Assembly (NCBI GenBank): GCA_027459525.1
Contig: DAIDIC010000198.1
Location: forward strand, 69,056 to 133,055
Reading direction: 5' to 3'
Source: JAJYBV01 sp021812265
GTDB lineage: Bacteria > Chloroflexota > Ktedonobacteria > Ktedonobacterales > JACDGC01
Length of the DNA stretch: 64,000 nt
The position numbers were made by a program, and so were the translations under genes. Positions within the stretch are counted from its first letter, which is position 1, and the number at the start of each line of letters is the position of its first letter. Under the pieces are notes generated by a model that ran no database searches, was not told the DNA's origin, and saw only the letters and a list, made by a program, of their open reading frames with translations. Positions 37,401 through 46,194 of this stretch are shown piece after piece.

Positions 37401-39033
37401 AATTTGCTCCGGCAATCTGCGACGCCAATGTCGCAGCTTTTTCCTGCGAATCCGGCGCGTAAAGATCCATCGCTTCGTAGCGATAAAATAACGGCGAATA
37501 ATTCGGCAGCGGCAAAGGCAGCTGATCATCCCAAATTTCATCTGTAAGCACACTGCCGGCAGGAACATGCGCATATATCCATTGTGACGCTGCAATCCGT
37601 GTCATAGGCTCGGAATATATTGTCAGCATCATCAAAGACATAATAACGCCGGATATAATGATACCAGCCGCCAAACCTCCGGCGATATAATTAAATCCGC
37701 GCGCGCCGATTTTTTGTATCAGCCCAGATAGCCGGGGGATGCGCGGCCGCCACTGCGGCAGATATTTTGCCAAATGCGCCAGCGCCACTGCCGCAAACAC
37801 CGCCATAACGGGAAAAATCGGCAGTTCATAGCGTGAAAATTTTGTGTAAAAACTGCCCGTTATACCAAAATAAATCACAAACCACGAAAGCGGAATAATA
37901 AGGATATTGCTCCAATTGCGAATAACCCGAAAAGCCGCATACAGCGCGCCGATAAATCCTGCCACAGCAAGACCAGGCCCCATATCCCAAATAGTAATAT
38001 TTTTTATTTCGTACAGATACGGTGTGGTGTTGGCAAACTGTATGGTATATGGATAAACAATAATCCCTTTAGCAAGCTGCCCTTGTGTGGTAAGATCGCT
38101 GATAAAGCTTTTATAGTCCAGCCACATATATGGCATCGTAATTAATGTGGTTATCAGCGTGGTCGAAAGTATTGCCACTGCGGCGACACCAATATCCGGC
38201 CACTGATATGCGCCCAGCCGCTTCCAGCGCAGCATGAGCGCTAAAAAGATGGGAACAGCCAACGGCAGCGCGCTGATTTTGCTGGTAATGGCCAATCCGG
38301 CTGCAATACCGATAAGCACAGACCATCCAAGTGTATACCGAATCGGCGGAAATTGATGTTCTTGCGGAACACATTTGGGGCTGGCTAAACCGATGGCGCC
38401 ATACAGTGTTAGGGCGATAAAAAATGTAAGCACTGTATCTACTGCATAAAAATGTGAAAGCTGTATAGCAAACGCGGTAAACGCCATAAACAGCGCCGCA
38501 AATACACCCCACCATCGGCCGGCAAGCCGGCGCGCAGTAAAACCGGTAACAACAACTGTGCCGGTGTCGAAAACAGCGGAAAGAAACCGGCCGATAAGCG
38601 TAATATGATTAAAGTCGGTAAAAGAGCCGCCATCGGTGGGAAAATTTTTGGAATTGGCAAAAAGCCACGCAAGGCCGTGCGCAACAAGCGCCAGCAGATA
38701 GATTGGAAATGTGCCGTAGGCAAAAAAATGCGGATTGGCCGGCTGAGCATTTGCAGCGCAACCCGGCTGCACACTGGTCAACCCCAAGCACTGCGCAATC
38801 ATATTTATCTCACGCTCATCGGGGTGCAGATGGGTATTTTGGTCCCAATTTATGTTATACAGCCTCATTGCCAGCGCGACGACGGCAACCAGAAAGATCG
38901 CGACAACGCTCCAATCAATTGTAACGGCGATTGTACGAAACGCCTGCAAAATACGCAAGAAAAAACCGGCTGTGTCCGGCCGATTTTTCTCATCATCAGA
39001 AACCAGCGGTAGGTCTTCAGTTCGCACAATCAA
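34468..39033 (-). CDS. Giant fusion: GT39-like domain plus DUF2298 domain
   Basis: This protein has 1521 residues. The N-terminal half (about 1-640) resembles PMT/GT39-type glycosyltransferases: multiple helices with an acidic HPDE at 70-73 in the first external loop, followed by a soluble segment near 480-640. The C-terminal half (about 650-1521) is a full DUF2298 protein with FMELAF-like start (PMELAFLNGILRSRTLPPLDPWFSGGYINYYYFGQ), FPFWSFLYADLHAHVIDLP and a C-terminal SYIYVGQLE region, paralogous to the next gene. No break or shift is seen, so the fusion is real. It is the first of three co-directional genes with 14-19 base gaps, suggesting one surface-glycan machine. Confidence 0.83.
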   Translation of the reverse strand: MIVRTEDLPLVSDDEKNRPDTAGFFLRILQAFRTIAVTIDWSVVAIFLVAVVALAMRLYNINWDQNTHLHPDEREINMIAQCLGLTSVQPGCAANAQPANPHFFAYGTFPIYLLALVAHGLAWLFANSKNFPTDGGSFTDFNHITLIGRFLSAVFDTGTVVVTGFTARRLAGRWWGVFAALFMAFTAFAIQLSHFYAVDTVLTFFIALTLYGAIGLASPKCVPQEHQFPPIRYTLGWSVLIGIAAGLAITSKISALPLAVPIFLALMLRWKRLGAYQWPDIGVAAVAILSTTLITTLITMPYMWLDYKSFISDLTTQGQLAKGIIVYPYTIQFANTTPYLYEIKNITIWDMGPGLAVAGFIGALYAAFRVIRNWSNILIIPLSWFVIYFGITGSFYTKFSRYELPIFPVMAVFAAVALAHLAKYLPQWRPRIPRLSGLIQKIGARGFNYIAGGLAAGIIISGVIMSLMMLTIYSEPMTRIAASQWIYAHVPAGSVLTDEIWDDQLPLPLPNYSPLFYRYEAMDLYAPDSQEKAATLASQIAGANYIILSSARLEKSIQNTPYLYPLGSRYYQLLFAGKLGFTLVKTFSNHLHWGPFSLQDAAADESFSVYDHPTVWIFQRNVKPLTVTQLQNILLQGVTLPPQVTSLASQKTLLLTQQSIQADSTTPPLWQRFNPAGLATKLALPIWLIAIEVLGLCAFPILFIALPGLRDRGWGLAKTFGILGLSYFVWLPTSLKFWYYERLTVWVSLLLLAALGSFVFLKKRREILDFLRRERNYILVTEIVTLAAFLAFVAIRAADPDLWHIFRGGEKPMELAFLNGILRSRTLPPLDPWFSGGYINYYYFGQFLFATLIQLTGIVPTTAFNLAIPTLFALTISGAISVASGISGKWWVGMLAGWFMAVAGNLDGLQQFIGQVTAYFAHNAIPPFDYWASSRVIPYTINEFPFWSFLYADLHAHVIDLPVTLLAIGVSVSLIMSASHTKQRFPFAALTVGAFALGSMAVINAWDAPTYGIFIGAAILLYEWRYAQGKAIQNGGFISAWLRAFDWPAIRRIIFSLLYAAGGAILFYLPFFLHFQSLYSSFGTVQTPDNALLFLTIFGVWLFLIVSLFFAEIFDLWEEHLAARIDGLEQSADGSAQRLIILAAVFLAVGILLVFGGLRIMLFCIAITAAALLFIRRNDNKALAVYLIIFIGALVAFGVELIFLRDFLYPGQWERMNTVFKFFYQVWTLWAIGAALAVWRLSGKILPFFKGLATVAFTTRFADSATANNSAAGIAQGASIAAEWPVTRQVGWSVLEKNHPVHLAMRGTWLGVAIFLLLGSSVFLYEGTQARLADRVEWTQVMPPTNPAPAVPSLDGFAYMYSWYPGDAAAITWINENISGAPVMLEATGNPYQWYSRVAIYTGLPTVVGWAAEESQQRYPEEVYARQPYVTAVYTADDPAVVETVVQQFHVSYIYVGQLECLTYALNDPNAGMIPLQSNVAKCAAAHDILGPLEVFPQMVKTGQLTVAYQNNLVTIYKVNN

Positions 39034-39319
39034 TCCTCCATAGTGTTAACCAGTGGGGCAGCTATTTGCCGCCAAGAAGTGATATTGGGGGGCAGCCATC
39101 GGAGACGCAGGGGATCTGAGGCATTTTACCCATTGATTCTATCATACACACGCATAGTATTTCCGTTATATGTACGCTTTTTTTACAGTATAACAGCGTC
39201 GGCGCGGCGCGCGCAACTATATGGGAAAACCACACCGGCGCGCTGCGTGTTGCGCCATATCAATCCGAAGCGCGCAAATGAACCGCAGCGCAATTTCTCA
39301 ACAGAACAATAACTCTGTG

Positions 39320-40114
39320 TTATTCGCCGGTAAATATTGCCCTGCGTTTTTGTAAAAACGCCGCTACCCCTTCACGATGATCTTTTGTAGCGAAAGCAAG
39401 ATCTTGCAATTCACCTTCCAGTTGCAACGAATCTGCCAAAGAGCTGTTTTCGGCGGAATATATCAACTTCTTAATCAGCGTATAAGCGGCAGTTGGTCCC
39501 TCAGCCAAGCGGCGCGCCAATTCCATGGTTTTTTCGCGCAGCGCGTCTTCCGGAACACATATATTTACTAAACCAATTTTTTCAGCTTCCACACCGCTTA
39601 TTTCATCCGCCAGCAAAGCAAGTTCCATCGCCTTGCCAACGCCAACCAAACGATTTAAGAAATACGCGCCGCCAGCGTCGGGCACAAGACCAATACGGGC
39701 AAACGCTTCTATAAAGCGGGCGTTTTCAGCGGCAACACGCAAATCGCACGCCAGCGCCAAATTGCACGAAGCGCCGGCGGCAGCGCCGCGAATCATAGCG
39801 ATAACCGGCTTTGGCGCATTACGAATGGCGTGTATAATAGTGTGATATTTGGCTAAATGCTCGCTGATAACAATTGGCTCGGCGCTTTGATACGCCGTCA
39901 TAAAATCGCGTAAATCTTGCCCAGAACCGAATGATTTGCCGGATCCGGTTAGAACGATACTGCGTATAGCAGGATCTGCCGACAAAGCTGCAAATGCTTG
40001 ATCTAATTCATCAAGCATTTGTTCATTTACAGCGTTCATTACTTCTGGGCGATTCATGGCAACGATGGCTGTGGCGCCGTCGTATTCAATCAAAACTGTT
40101 TCATAGTTCTGCAT
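39320..40114 (-). CDS. Enoyl-CoA hydratase/isomerase family protein (PaaG-like)
   Basis: This 264-residue crotonase has the oxyanion-hole segments GSGKSFGSGQDLRDF and IRGAAAGASCNLALACDLRVA, then FARIGLVPDAGGAYFLNRLVG and the C-terminal HREGVAAFLQKRRAIFTGE. The DAGG pattern, with an Asp rather than two glutamates, points to the PaaG-type isomerase side rather than a classic hydratase. The ATG at 40114 has AGGAG upstream; the longer frame to 40150 is unlikely. No phenylacetate or beta-oxidation partners are adjacent, so the substrate stays open. Confidence 0.87.
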   Translation of the reverse strand: MQNYETVLIEYDGATAIVAMNRPEVMNAVNEQMLDELDQAFAALSADPAIRSIVLTGSGKSFGSGQDLRDFMTAYQSAEPIVISEHLAKYHTIIHAIRNAPKPVIAMIRGAAAGASCNLALACDLRVAAENARFIEAFARIGLVPDAGGAYFLNRLVGVGKAMELALLADEISGVEAEKIGLVNICVPEDALREKTMELARRLAEGPTAAYTLIKKLIYSAENSSLADSLQLEGELQDLAFATKDHREGVAAFLQKRRAIFTGE

Positions 40115-40278
40115 GCGGCAATATCTCCTATAATCCCAATTACACACCACAGCAGCGTTACCTCAATAACTGCGGCGTATAGCCTACACCCATTATATCA
40201 TCATACCATGCAAAGAGGCGTTTCAAATTCTGCAGCTAAATACCCCCAACCGGCGCCCAAATGGCGGGTATCCCTCAT

Positions 40279-41919
40279 TCACTCATCATCATCTTCTCCA
40301 TCTTCATACAAAAGCGCCGTTTGCTCGATATCAGATTCTGCCTGCGATTTGGGAGCCTGTCGAAAAGTAACATTCACACCGCGGGTATTTGGCATATCAA
40401 TCCGCTTCCCATCAAGCAGATCTTCGATGGTTACTATTTGCAATTTAGCGTGTTTGCCCCACGCCGATTGATATGTGCCCGCGCTGGCCGCTTCCGTCCG
40501 CATTGGCGATGTAGGAGGTTGAAGTGTAATAAGCGCGCCAATTTCGGCGTTTTCTCGTTCAATCACTCCACGCAAATCGCGCATATCTTTTACATCGGTA
40601 TGGCCGCCTTTCACCGAAAAAATTACCTGTTTCGTTTTGCCGCTTTTATCGCCATCATGAAAATATAAGCGGCCATCAATACCTTTATCCGCGCCTTTCT
40701 TTTGCTCCGCTGGCCTTGCGCCTACCAATCCCAACGCCCAATACTGAAACTGAAATTTATCTTGCGCCGCCAAAGCTATAGCGTCCGGCATCGAAGTCGG
40801 TTCACCAATCACAGAATAATTTTTTCCTATTTCGGGGCCATAGGTGTCGCGCAGCCGTGTTTTTATCAGGCTGATGGCAAGGTGTGTAATATCTATACCA
40901 ATCCATCTGCGATTCAATTTTTGCGCTGCGTCTATAGTTGTGCCGCACCCACAGAAAGGATCCAGCACAACATCCCCCTCGTTGCTGCTGGCTTTAATAA
41001 TCCGCTCTAATAACGCTAACGGCTTTTGTGTAGGATAACCAAGGCGTTCAGCGTCATACGCGCTTAGCGGTTGTATATCGGCCCATATATCTGTCATTGG
41101 CTGGCCATCCAATTCATGCAGATATACTTTTTTCATAATTCTCCCATCATTTTTTAGGGGGAAATATAGCCTTTGATCCGTATCAAGTTCAACCATTTTT
41201 TCATAACTAACCCTCCAACCCTTTATCGGAGGAGGAAAACCTTTATATTCATATACGAGATTTGGACGGGGATTAGGCGATGTTAAATTTTCAAGTTTAA
41301 ATACCCCTCTTTCATCCTTAAATCGAAAAAATGTTTCGATATATTCCTTAGCGTGTTTATGGTAAAATCTATTTAGTGTGTATTGTTTTGAATATGTATA
41401 AAAGAGGATTGTATCATGGCTTCTCCCCATACTTTTTTTAGAATCGCCATGTCCATACGATCGCTTCCACACAATTTCATTTCTAAAATTTTCCAAACCA
41501 AAAATCGCGTCCATTAATATTTTAAGATAATGGCTTGCGGTAGAATCACAGTGCAGATACATACTTGCGGTTGGCTTCATTACTCGTTTCAATTCATGCA
41601 ACCGAATCGCCATCATCGATAAATACGCCATCATATTAGTGTCGCCAAGTATCTGCCGAAACGCTTGCATAGTTTTGGAAAGCTGACCGCCCTGTTCGAC
41701 AATATCTTCATATTCCCGCACCGCTTCCTGGTCCCATGTCCATGTATCCTTAAACGCTTTGATTTGCGCCGAAGATTGCGCGCCGTCGTGTTCTCGAAAT
41801 AACACATTATAATTTTGTGCGCTGTTAAACGGCGGGTCCAAATAAATAAGGTCCACCGATTCATCCTTTACATACCGCCGCAAAATATCCAAATTATCGC
41901 CATAAAATAATGTATTCAT
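40279..41919 (-). CDS. DNA methyltransferase (N4/N6) with C-terminal Mrr-like nuclease domain
   Basis: This protein has 546 residues. Motif IV DPPF is at 28-31 (LIYLDPPFNSAQNY) and motif I comes later (VVLDPFCGCGTT, about 318-328), the permuted order of beta-type amino-methyltransferases; DPPF suggests adenine. After about residue 405 a second domain reads GADKGIDGRLYF, about 15 residues, then QVIFSVKGGH, the D...xxK arrangement of Mrr-type PD-(D/E)XK endonucleases. The ATG at 41919 is preferred (AAAGGGA upstream). No separate restriction or specificity gene is nearby, so it may be a single-chain modification/restriction enzyme. An acidic tail (EDGEDDDE) ends it. Confidence 0.83.
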   Translation of the reverse strand: MNTLFYGDNLDILRRYVKDESVDLIYLDPPFNSAQNYNVLFREHDGAQSSAQIKAFKDTWTWDQEAVREYEDIVEQGGQLSKTMQAFRQILGDTNMMAYLSMMAIRLHELKRVMKPTASMYLHCDSTASHYLKILMDAIFGLENFRNEIVWKRSYGHGDSKKSMGRSHDTILFYTYSKQYTLNRFYHKHAKEYIETFFRFKDERGVFKLENLTSPNPRPNLVYEYKGFPPPIKGWRVSYEKMVELDTDQRLYFPLKNDGRIMKKVYLHELDGQPMTDIWADIQPLSAYDAERLGYPTQKPLALLERIIKASSNEGDVVLDPFCGCGTTIDAAQKLNRRWIGIDITHLAISLIKTRLRDTYGPEIGKNYSVIGEPTSMPDAIALAAQDKFQFQYWALGLVGARPAEQKKGADKGIDGRLYFHDGDKSGKTKQVIFSVKGGHTDVKDMRDLRGVIERENAEIGALITLQPPTSPMRTEAASAGTYQSAWGKHAKLQIVTIEDLLDGKRIDMPNTRGVNVTFRQAPKSQAESDIEQTALLYEDGEDDDE

Positions 41920-42234
41920 CACTGGTGGTCCCTTTCGCATTCTGCTCCAATAGCAATTGTACCATTTCCTTTGCCTTGTCATATTATTATGTTCTAAAAG
42001 AATAGCTGGCTGCAAGATTATTGACCATTAAATAAATCAGTATTCGGCTTTATCCATATGCAAAGCTGCAAACAATCAGCCAGCCATCAAAAAAGGAGAT
42101 GTACAAATTTCCGCATAAAAAATAAAACTACTAATTTGTGACATATTTCACCTTAGGCGTATTTTCCATGATCTTTTCTCAAAAAAAGTACTATATTGAA
42201 TGATAAGAGTTGATGAATTGGAGCGCATATTATT
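41920..42234. other. Divergent intergenic region
   Basis: About 315 bases lie between the methyltransferase and the HEAT gene. It contains related GGCTGGCTG and CAGCCAGCC segments about 75 bases apart and AT-rich stretches, but no convincing promoter pair or gene. Confidence 0.4.
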
Positions 42235-42843
42235 ATGTTTAATAGAAATCAGAATATTAAAAAATTGATGGAGCGCCAAGATGTTCAGGGACTTATTAAA
42301 GCGCTGAAACACGCAAGTGAGGAAGCCCGCGCTGAAATCATCCAAATTTTAGCGGATATCCGCGACCCCAAAGCAACAGAAGCGCTGTTGAAAGAAGCTG
42401 AAAGCAAAGATCTTACGCTTCGCAAGTTAGCGGCGCAAGCGCTGCAAAAAATCGATCCCGAAAGACGCTACTTAAACGCCGCGCACATCATCAGCGACAC
42501 ATCCAGTAAACTGCGGGTTGCGGCAATTGGGCTAATGGCCAGCGTTGGCAATCCCAAATCTATCGATACACTGATTCATACCATTAAAAGTGACCGCGAC
42601 CCTGTTATCCGAGCGGCTGCGGCCAAAGGAATCGGCCAAATTCGCGATCGGCGCGGCGCGCAGACACTGGTTGGCGCATTAACAGACGCGGATAAGCAAG
42701 TGCGGATCGCCGCCGCAGATGCGTTGGCGCAGTTGGGAGATCGCTCTGTGCTTCCCGATTTGATGAAAATGCATGAAAACGATCCCCTTCCCGAAGGCCG
42801 CGCCGCCGCAGAAAACGCTATTGCGGCGTTAAGCCGGCTGTAA
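42235..42843 (+). CDS. HEAT-repeat protein
   Basis: This 202-residue protein consists almost wholly of HEAT/PBS-lyase-type helical repeats of about 31 residues (for example PKATEALLKEAESKDLTLRKLAAQALQKI, PKSIDTLIHTIKSDRDPVIRAAAAKGIGQI and AQTLVGALTDADKQVRIAAADALAQL). It has no signal or catalytic motif. It is probably an interaction scaffold, and its target is unknown. GGAG is 13 bases before the ATG. Its 3' end overlaps the 3' end of carB on the other strand by 26 bases. Confidence 0.8.
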   Translation: MFNRNQNIKKLMERQDVQGLIKALKHASEEARAEIIQILADIRDPKATEALLKEAESKDLTLRKLAAQALQKIDPERRYLNAAHIISDTSSKLRVAAIGLMASVGNPKSIDTLIHTIKSDRDPVIRAAAAKGIGQIRDRRGAQTLVGALTDADKQVRIAAADALAQLGDRSVLPDLMKMHENDPLPEGRAAAENAIAALSRL

Positions 42844-45800
42844 CTGGAAGACGATATTCCGCAAATGGAGCCACCGAATATTGCCCGTTCGTGTTCAGCA
42901 GTGAAACCAAAGCGCGCGCGGTGTCTAATGAAGTAAAACACGGCACGCCGGATTCTGTTGCGCCGCGCCGGATTTTAAAGCCATCCTGAATTTCAATATT
43001 GTCTCCCACAATATCAACGCGACCGGATATTGTGTTGATCACCAATGAAACGGTATGGCTGCGAATAAGATCGGGTATACTGTCATCGCCATCACTAATG
43101 CGGTTGACCGTTTGCGCCGCGATGCCGTTTTGTTCCAGCCAGCGCGCTGTTCCCGGTGTTGCGTAAAATGTAAAATGGTGTTCCGCCAGTGTTTTGACTA
43201 TATCCACCGCTTCATCTTTATCTCTATCCGCAATAGAAAGCAGCGCCGCCGCATATTCCTCAATCTTTACTCCGGCGGCAAGAAACGCCTTCTGAAGCGC
43301 CGCAAAATAGGTTTTATCTATTCCCATTACTTCACCGGTAGATTTCATTTCCGGACCCAGCGCCGTTTCCGCGTCGATAATTTTAGACATAGAAAATACC
43401 GGCGCCTTTACGGCAAATAAATTCTGTATCGGATATAATCCTGAGCAATACCCCAAAGTTTTCAGAGAAATTCCCTGCATAGCCTGCGTCGCCAATGTTA
43501 CCATGGGAACACCGGTCACTTTGCTGAGAAACGGCACAGTGCGCGACGCCCGCGGGTTCACCTCCAGCACATATACATTTGGCAGGTCGGGCTGCTCGGT
43601 GTTTTTCTTTGTTACAACAAATTGAATGTTCAAAAGGCCGCGTATTTCCAACGCTAAAGCGATGCGTTGCGTTACAGAAACAATTTTGGCGATTTCTTCC
43701 TCGCTGATACCCACTGCGGGATATACAGCGTAACTATCACCGGAATGTACGCCGGCGCGTTCAATATGCCGCATAATTCCCGGAATCAGCGTTATTTCTC
43801 CATCGCAAATAGCGTCTACCTCAACCTCTATGCCGTTAAGATATTGATCGATCAGCAGAGGCCGCTCGCCATAGTCGCTTAAGGCGCGTTCCACATAGCG
43901 CCGCAGTGACTTCGAGTTATGCACAATTTCCATCGCGCGGCCGCCAAGCACAAATGAGGGCCGCACCAAAACCGGATAGCCGATTTCTCCGGCGGCGCGC
44001 AACGCCTGAGAATGTGTTCGCACCGCGCTGCCTCTCGGACGATCAATTTGCAGTCGCTCCATAAGCTGCTCAAATCGCTCCCGATCCTCAGCAATATCGA
44101 TGCCTTCATAGCTCGTGCCCCAAATCGGCGCGCCATAGTCATCGATGTGTTTTGCAGCGTTAATTGCTGTTTGGCCGCCAAATTGCACAATCACCGGCGG
44201 CAGTTCCCTGCCATTGCTTTCATTTTCTATCACCGCCAATATGCTTTCTATATCCAGCGGCTCAAAATATAATCGATTCGACATATCAAAGTCAGTGCTG
44301 ACTGTTTCCGGATTAGAATTAATCATAATACTCGCTACACCGGAATCGCGCAGCGCCATGGCGGAGCGCACGCTGCAATAATCAAATTCTATGCCCTGCC
44401 CAATGCGTATGGGGCCAGACCCCAGCACAATAGCCTTTGGAGCGGCTAATGGCGGCGCTTCATTTTCTGTTTCATATGTGCTGTAATAATACGGTGTTTG
44501 TGCGACAAACTCGCCCGCGCACGTGTCCACCATCTTATACACCGGCGCAATTCGCGCTTCACGGCGCAACTGGCGAATTTCTGCGCGAGTTTTTCCCGTT
44601 AACGCGCCGATTGCCTCATCCGAAAACCCCATGCGTTTGGCGGATCGCAGCAGATCCGAGGTGATCGCTGCGCTGCTTTCTTTCAGGCGTCGTTCAAACA
44701 GCACAATTTTACGCAGCTTTTTTAAGAACCATCGATCTATTCCGCTATTCGTATATACCTCTTCAATCATAGAATCGGTAGGGTTAGCCCGCAAAGTTTC
44801 CATAATTTTCCACAGTCGCGAATCATTCGGGATAAGCGAAAACGGCGTCTCTTCCTGATTTGCCGACATTTCTTTTATTGCGTGCAGCCCCGAAGACACA
44901 AATGTATCAGAGGGGCGAACCGTAGCCGCTGTAAGTTTTGCAGCAATCGGCGAGGCTTTAATTTCCAAAGATCGCATTGCTTTCTGCAAAGCCGCTTCAA
45001 AAGTGCGATCTATTGCCATCACCTCACCGGTAGCCTTCATTTGCGTGCCCAGCGTGCGATCGGCCCAAGGGAATTTATCAAATGGCCAACGGGGAATTTT
45101 AACAACCACATAATCCAGCGCGGGTTCAAAAGCGGCGCTGGTGCGCCCGGTTACGGAATTTTTAATCTCGTGCAGCTGATATCCCAACGCAATTTTTGCG
45201 GCGACCCTAGCAATCGGATAGCCGGTGGCTTTACTGGCCAGAGCAGAAGACCTGCTGACGCGCGGATTTACCTCTATAACATAATAGCGTTCGGAGCGAG
45301 GATCAAGCGCAAATTGCACATTACAACCGCCTTCCACACCCAGCGCGCGAACAATTTTAATGGCGGAATTGCGCAGCATTTGGTATTCGTGGTCGGTTAA
45401 TGTTTGGCTGGGCGCAACAACAATGCTATCTCCGGTATGCACACCCAGCGGATCGATATTTTCCATATTGCAAACGGTAATACAGGCGCCGGCGCTGTCA
45501 CGGATCACTTCATATTCCAGTTCTTTCCAGCCTTTCAGGTAATGTTCCAGCAAAACCTGATGAATAGGGCTTTGGTCTAGGCCGCCCTGAACAATGCGCC
45601 GCAATTCGGAATATGTCCACGCTACGCCACCGCCGGCGCCACCTAATGTATACGCCGGCCGGCAAACCAGCGGCAAGCCGATTTCCTCCGCAAAAGCGAC
45701 AGCTTCTTCTATTGAAGTAATATTTTTGCTGGGCGGCGCCGGTTCCCCGATGCGCAGCAGCAATTGTTTAAATTCTTCACGGCTTTCCGCCATTTGAATT

Positions 45801-46165
45801 GATGCGGCGGGTGTGCCCAACAACCGTGTTTTATAGCGATCCAAAATGCCCGCCTTGCTGATTTCAACCGATAAATTCAGCCCGGTTTGACCACCCAGCG
45901 TGCCTAAAATACCATCAGGACGTTCGCGTTCAATAATGCGTTCAAGCACATCCACCGTCAGCGGCTCAATATAAGTTGAGTCGGCCATCCCTTCATCAGT
46001 CATAATAGTTGCAGGATTAGAGTTTACCAAAACGGTTGTAATGCCTTCTTCTCGCAGTGATTTGCAGGCTTGCGCCCCGGCGTAGTCAAATTCTGCGGCT
46101 TGACCGATAACAATTGGTCCCGATCCGATAATTAACGCTTTTTGTATATGCTCTAAGCGTGGCAT
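42818..46165 (-). CDS. carB: Carbamoyl-phosphate synthase large subunit
   Basis: This 1115-residue enzyme makes carbamoyl phosphate from bicarbonate, ammonia and two ATP. It shows the internal duplication: IIGSGPIVIGQAAEFDYAGAQ at the start and VLGSGPIRIGQGIEFDYCSV halfway, each heading an ATP-grasp domain, and a C-terminal MGS-like allosteric domain (about 970-1100). It is slightly longer than the usual 1070 or so. It is last in the pyrR-pyrB-pyrC-carA-carB operon, 29 bases after carA. The end overlaps the convergent HEAT gene. Confidence 0.97.
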   Translation of the reverse strand: MPRLEHIQKALIIGSGPIVIGQAAEFDYAGAQACKSLREEGITTVLVNSNPATIMTDEGMADSTYIEPLTVDVLERIIERERPDGILGTLGGQTGLNLSVEISKAGILDRYKTRLLGTPAASIQMAESREEFKQLLLRIGEPAPPSKNITSIEEAVAFAEEIGLPLVCRPAYTLGGAGGGVAWTYSELRRIVQGGLDQSPIHQVLLEHYLKGWKELEYEVIRDSAGACITVCNMENIDPLGVHTGDSIVVAPSQTLTDHEYQMLRNSAIKIVRALGVEGGCNVQFALDPRSERYYVIEVNPRVSRSSALASKATGYPIARVAAKIALGYQLHEIKNSVTGRTSAAFEPALDYVVVKIPRWPFDKFPWADRTLGTQMKATGEVMAIDRTFEAALQKAMRSLEIKASPIAAKLTAATVRPSDTFVSSGLHAIKEMSANQEETPFSLIPNDSRLWKIMETLRANPTDSMIEEVYTNSGIDRWFLKKLRKIVLFERRLKESSAAITSDLLRSAKRMGFSDEAIGALTGKTRAEIRQLRREARIAPVYKMVDTCAGEFVAQTPYYYSTYETENEAPPLAAPKAIVLGSGPIRIGQGIEFDYCSVRSAMALRDSGVASIMINSNPETVSTDFDMSNRLYFEPLDIESILAVIENESNGRELPPVIVQFGGQTAINAAKHIDDYGAPIWGTSYEGIDIAEDRERFEQLMERLQIDRPRGSAVRTHSQALRAAGEIGYPVLVRPSFVLGGRAMEIVHNSKSLRRYVERALSDYGERPLLIDQYLNGIEVEVDAICDGEITLIPGIMRHIERAGVHSGDSYAVYPAVGISEEEIAKIVSVTQRIALALEIRGLLNIQFVVTKKNTEQPDLPNVYVLEVNPRASRTVPFLSKVTGVPMVTLATQAMQGISLKTLGYCSGLYPIQNLFAVKAPVFSMSKIIDAETALGPEMKSTGEVMGIDKTYFAALQKAFLAAGVKIEEYAAALLSIADRDKDEAVDIVKTLAEHHFTFYATPGTARWLEQNGIAAQTVNRISDGDDSIPDLIRSHTVSLVINTISGRVDIVGDNIEIQDGFKIRRGATESGVPCFTSLDTARALVSLLNTNGQYSVAPFAEYRLPVTAGLTPQ

Positions 46166-46194
46166 AATATTGTGTTTCCTTAAATGAATTGTAT

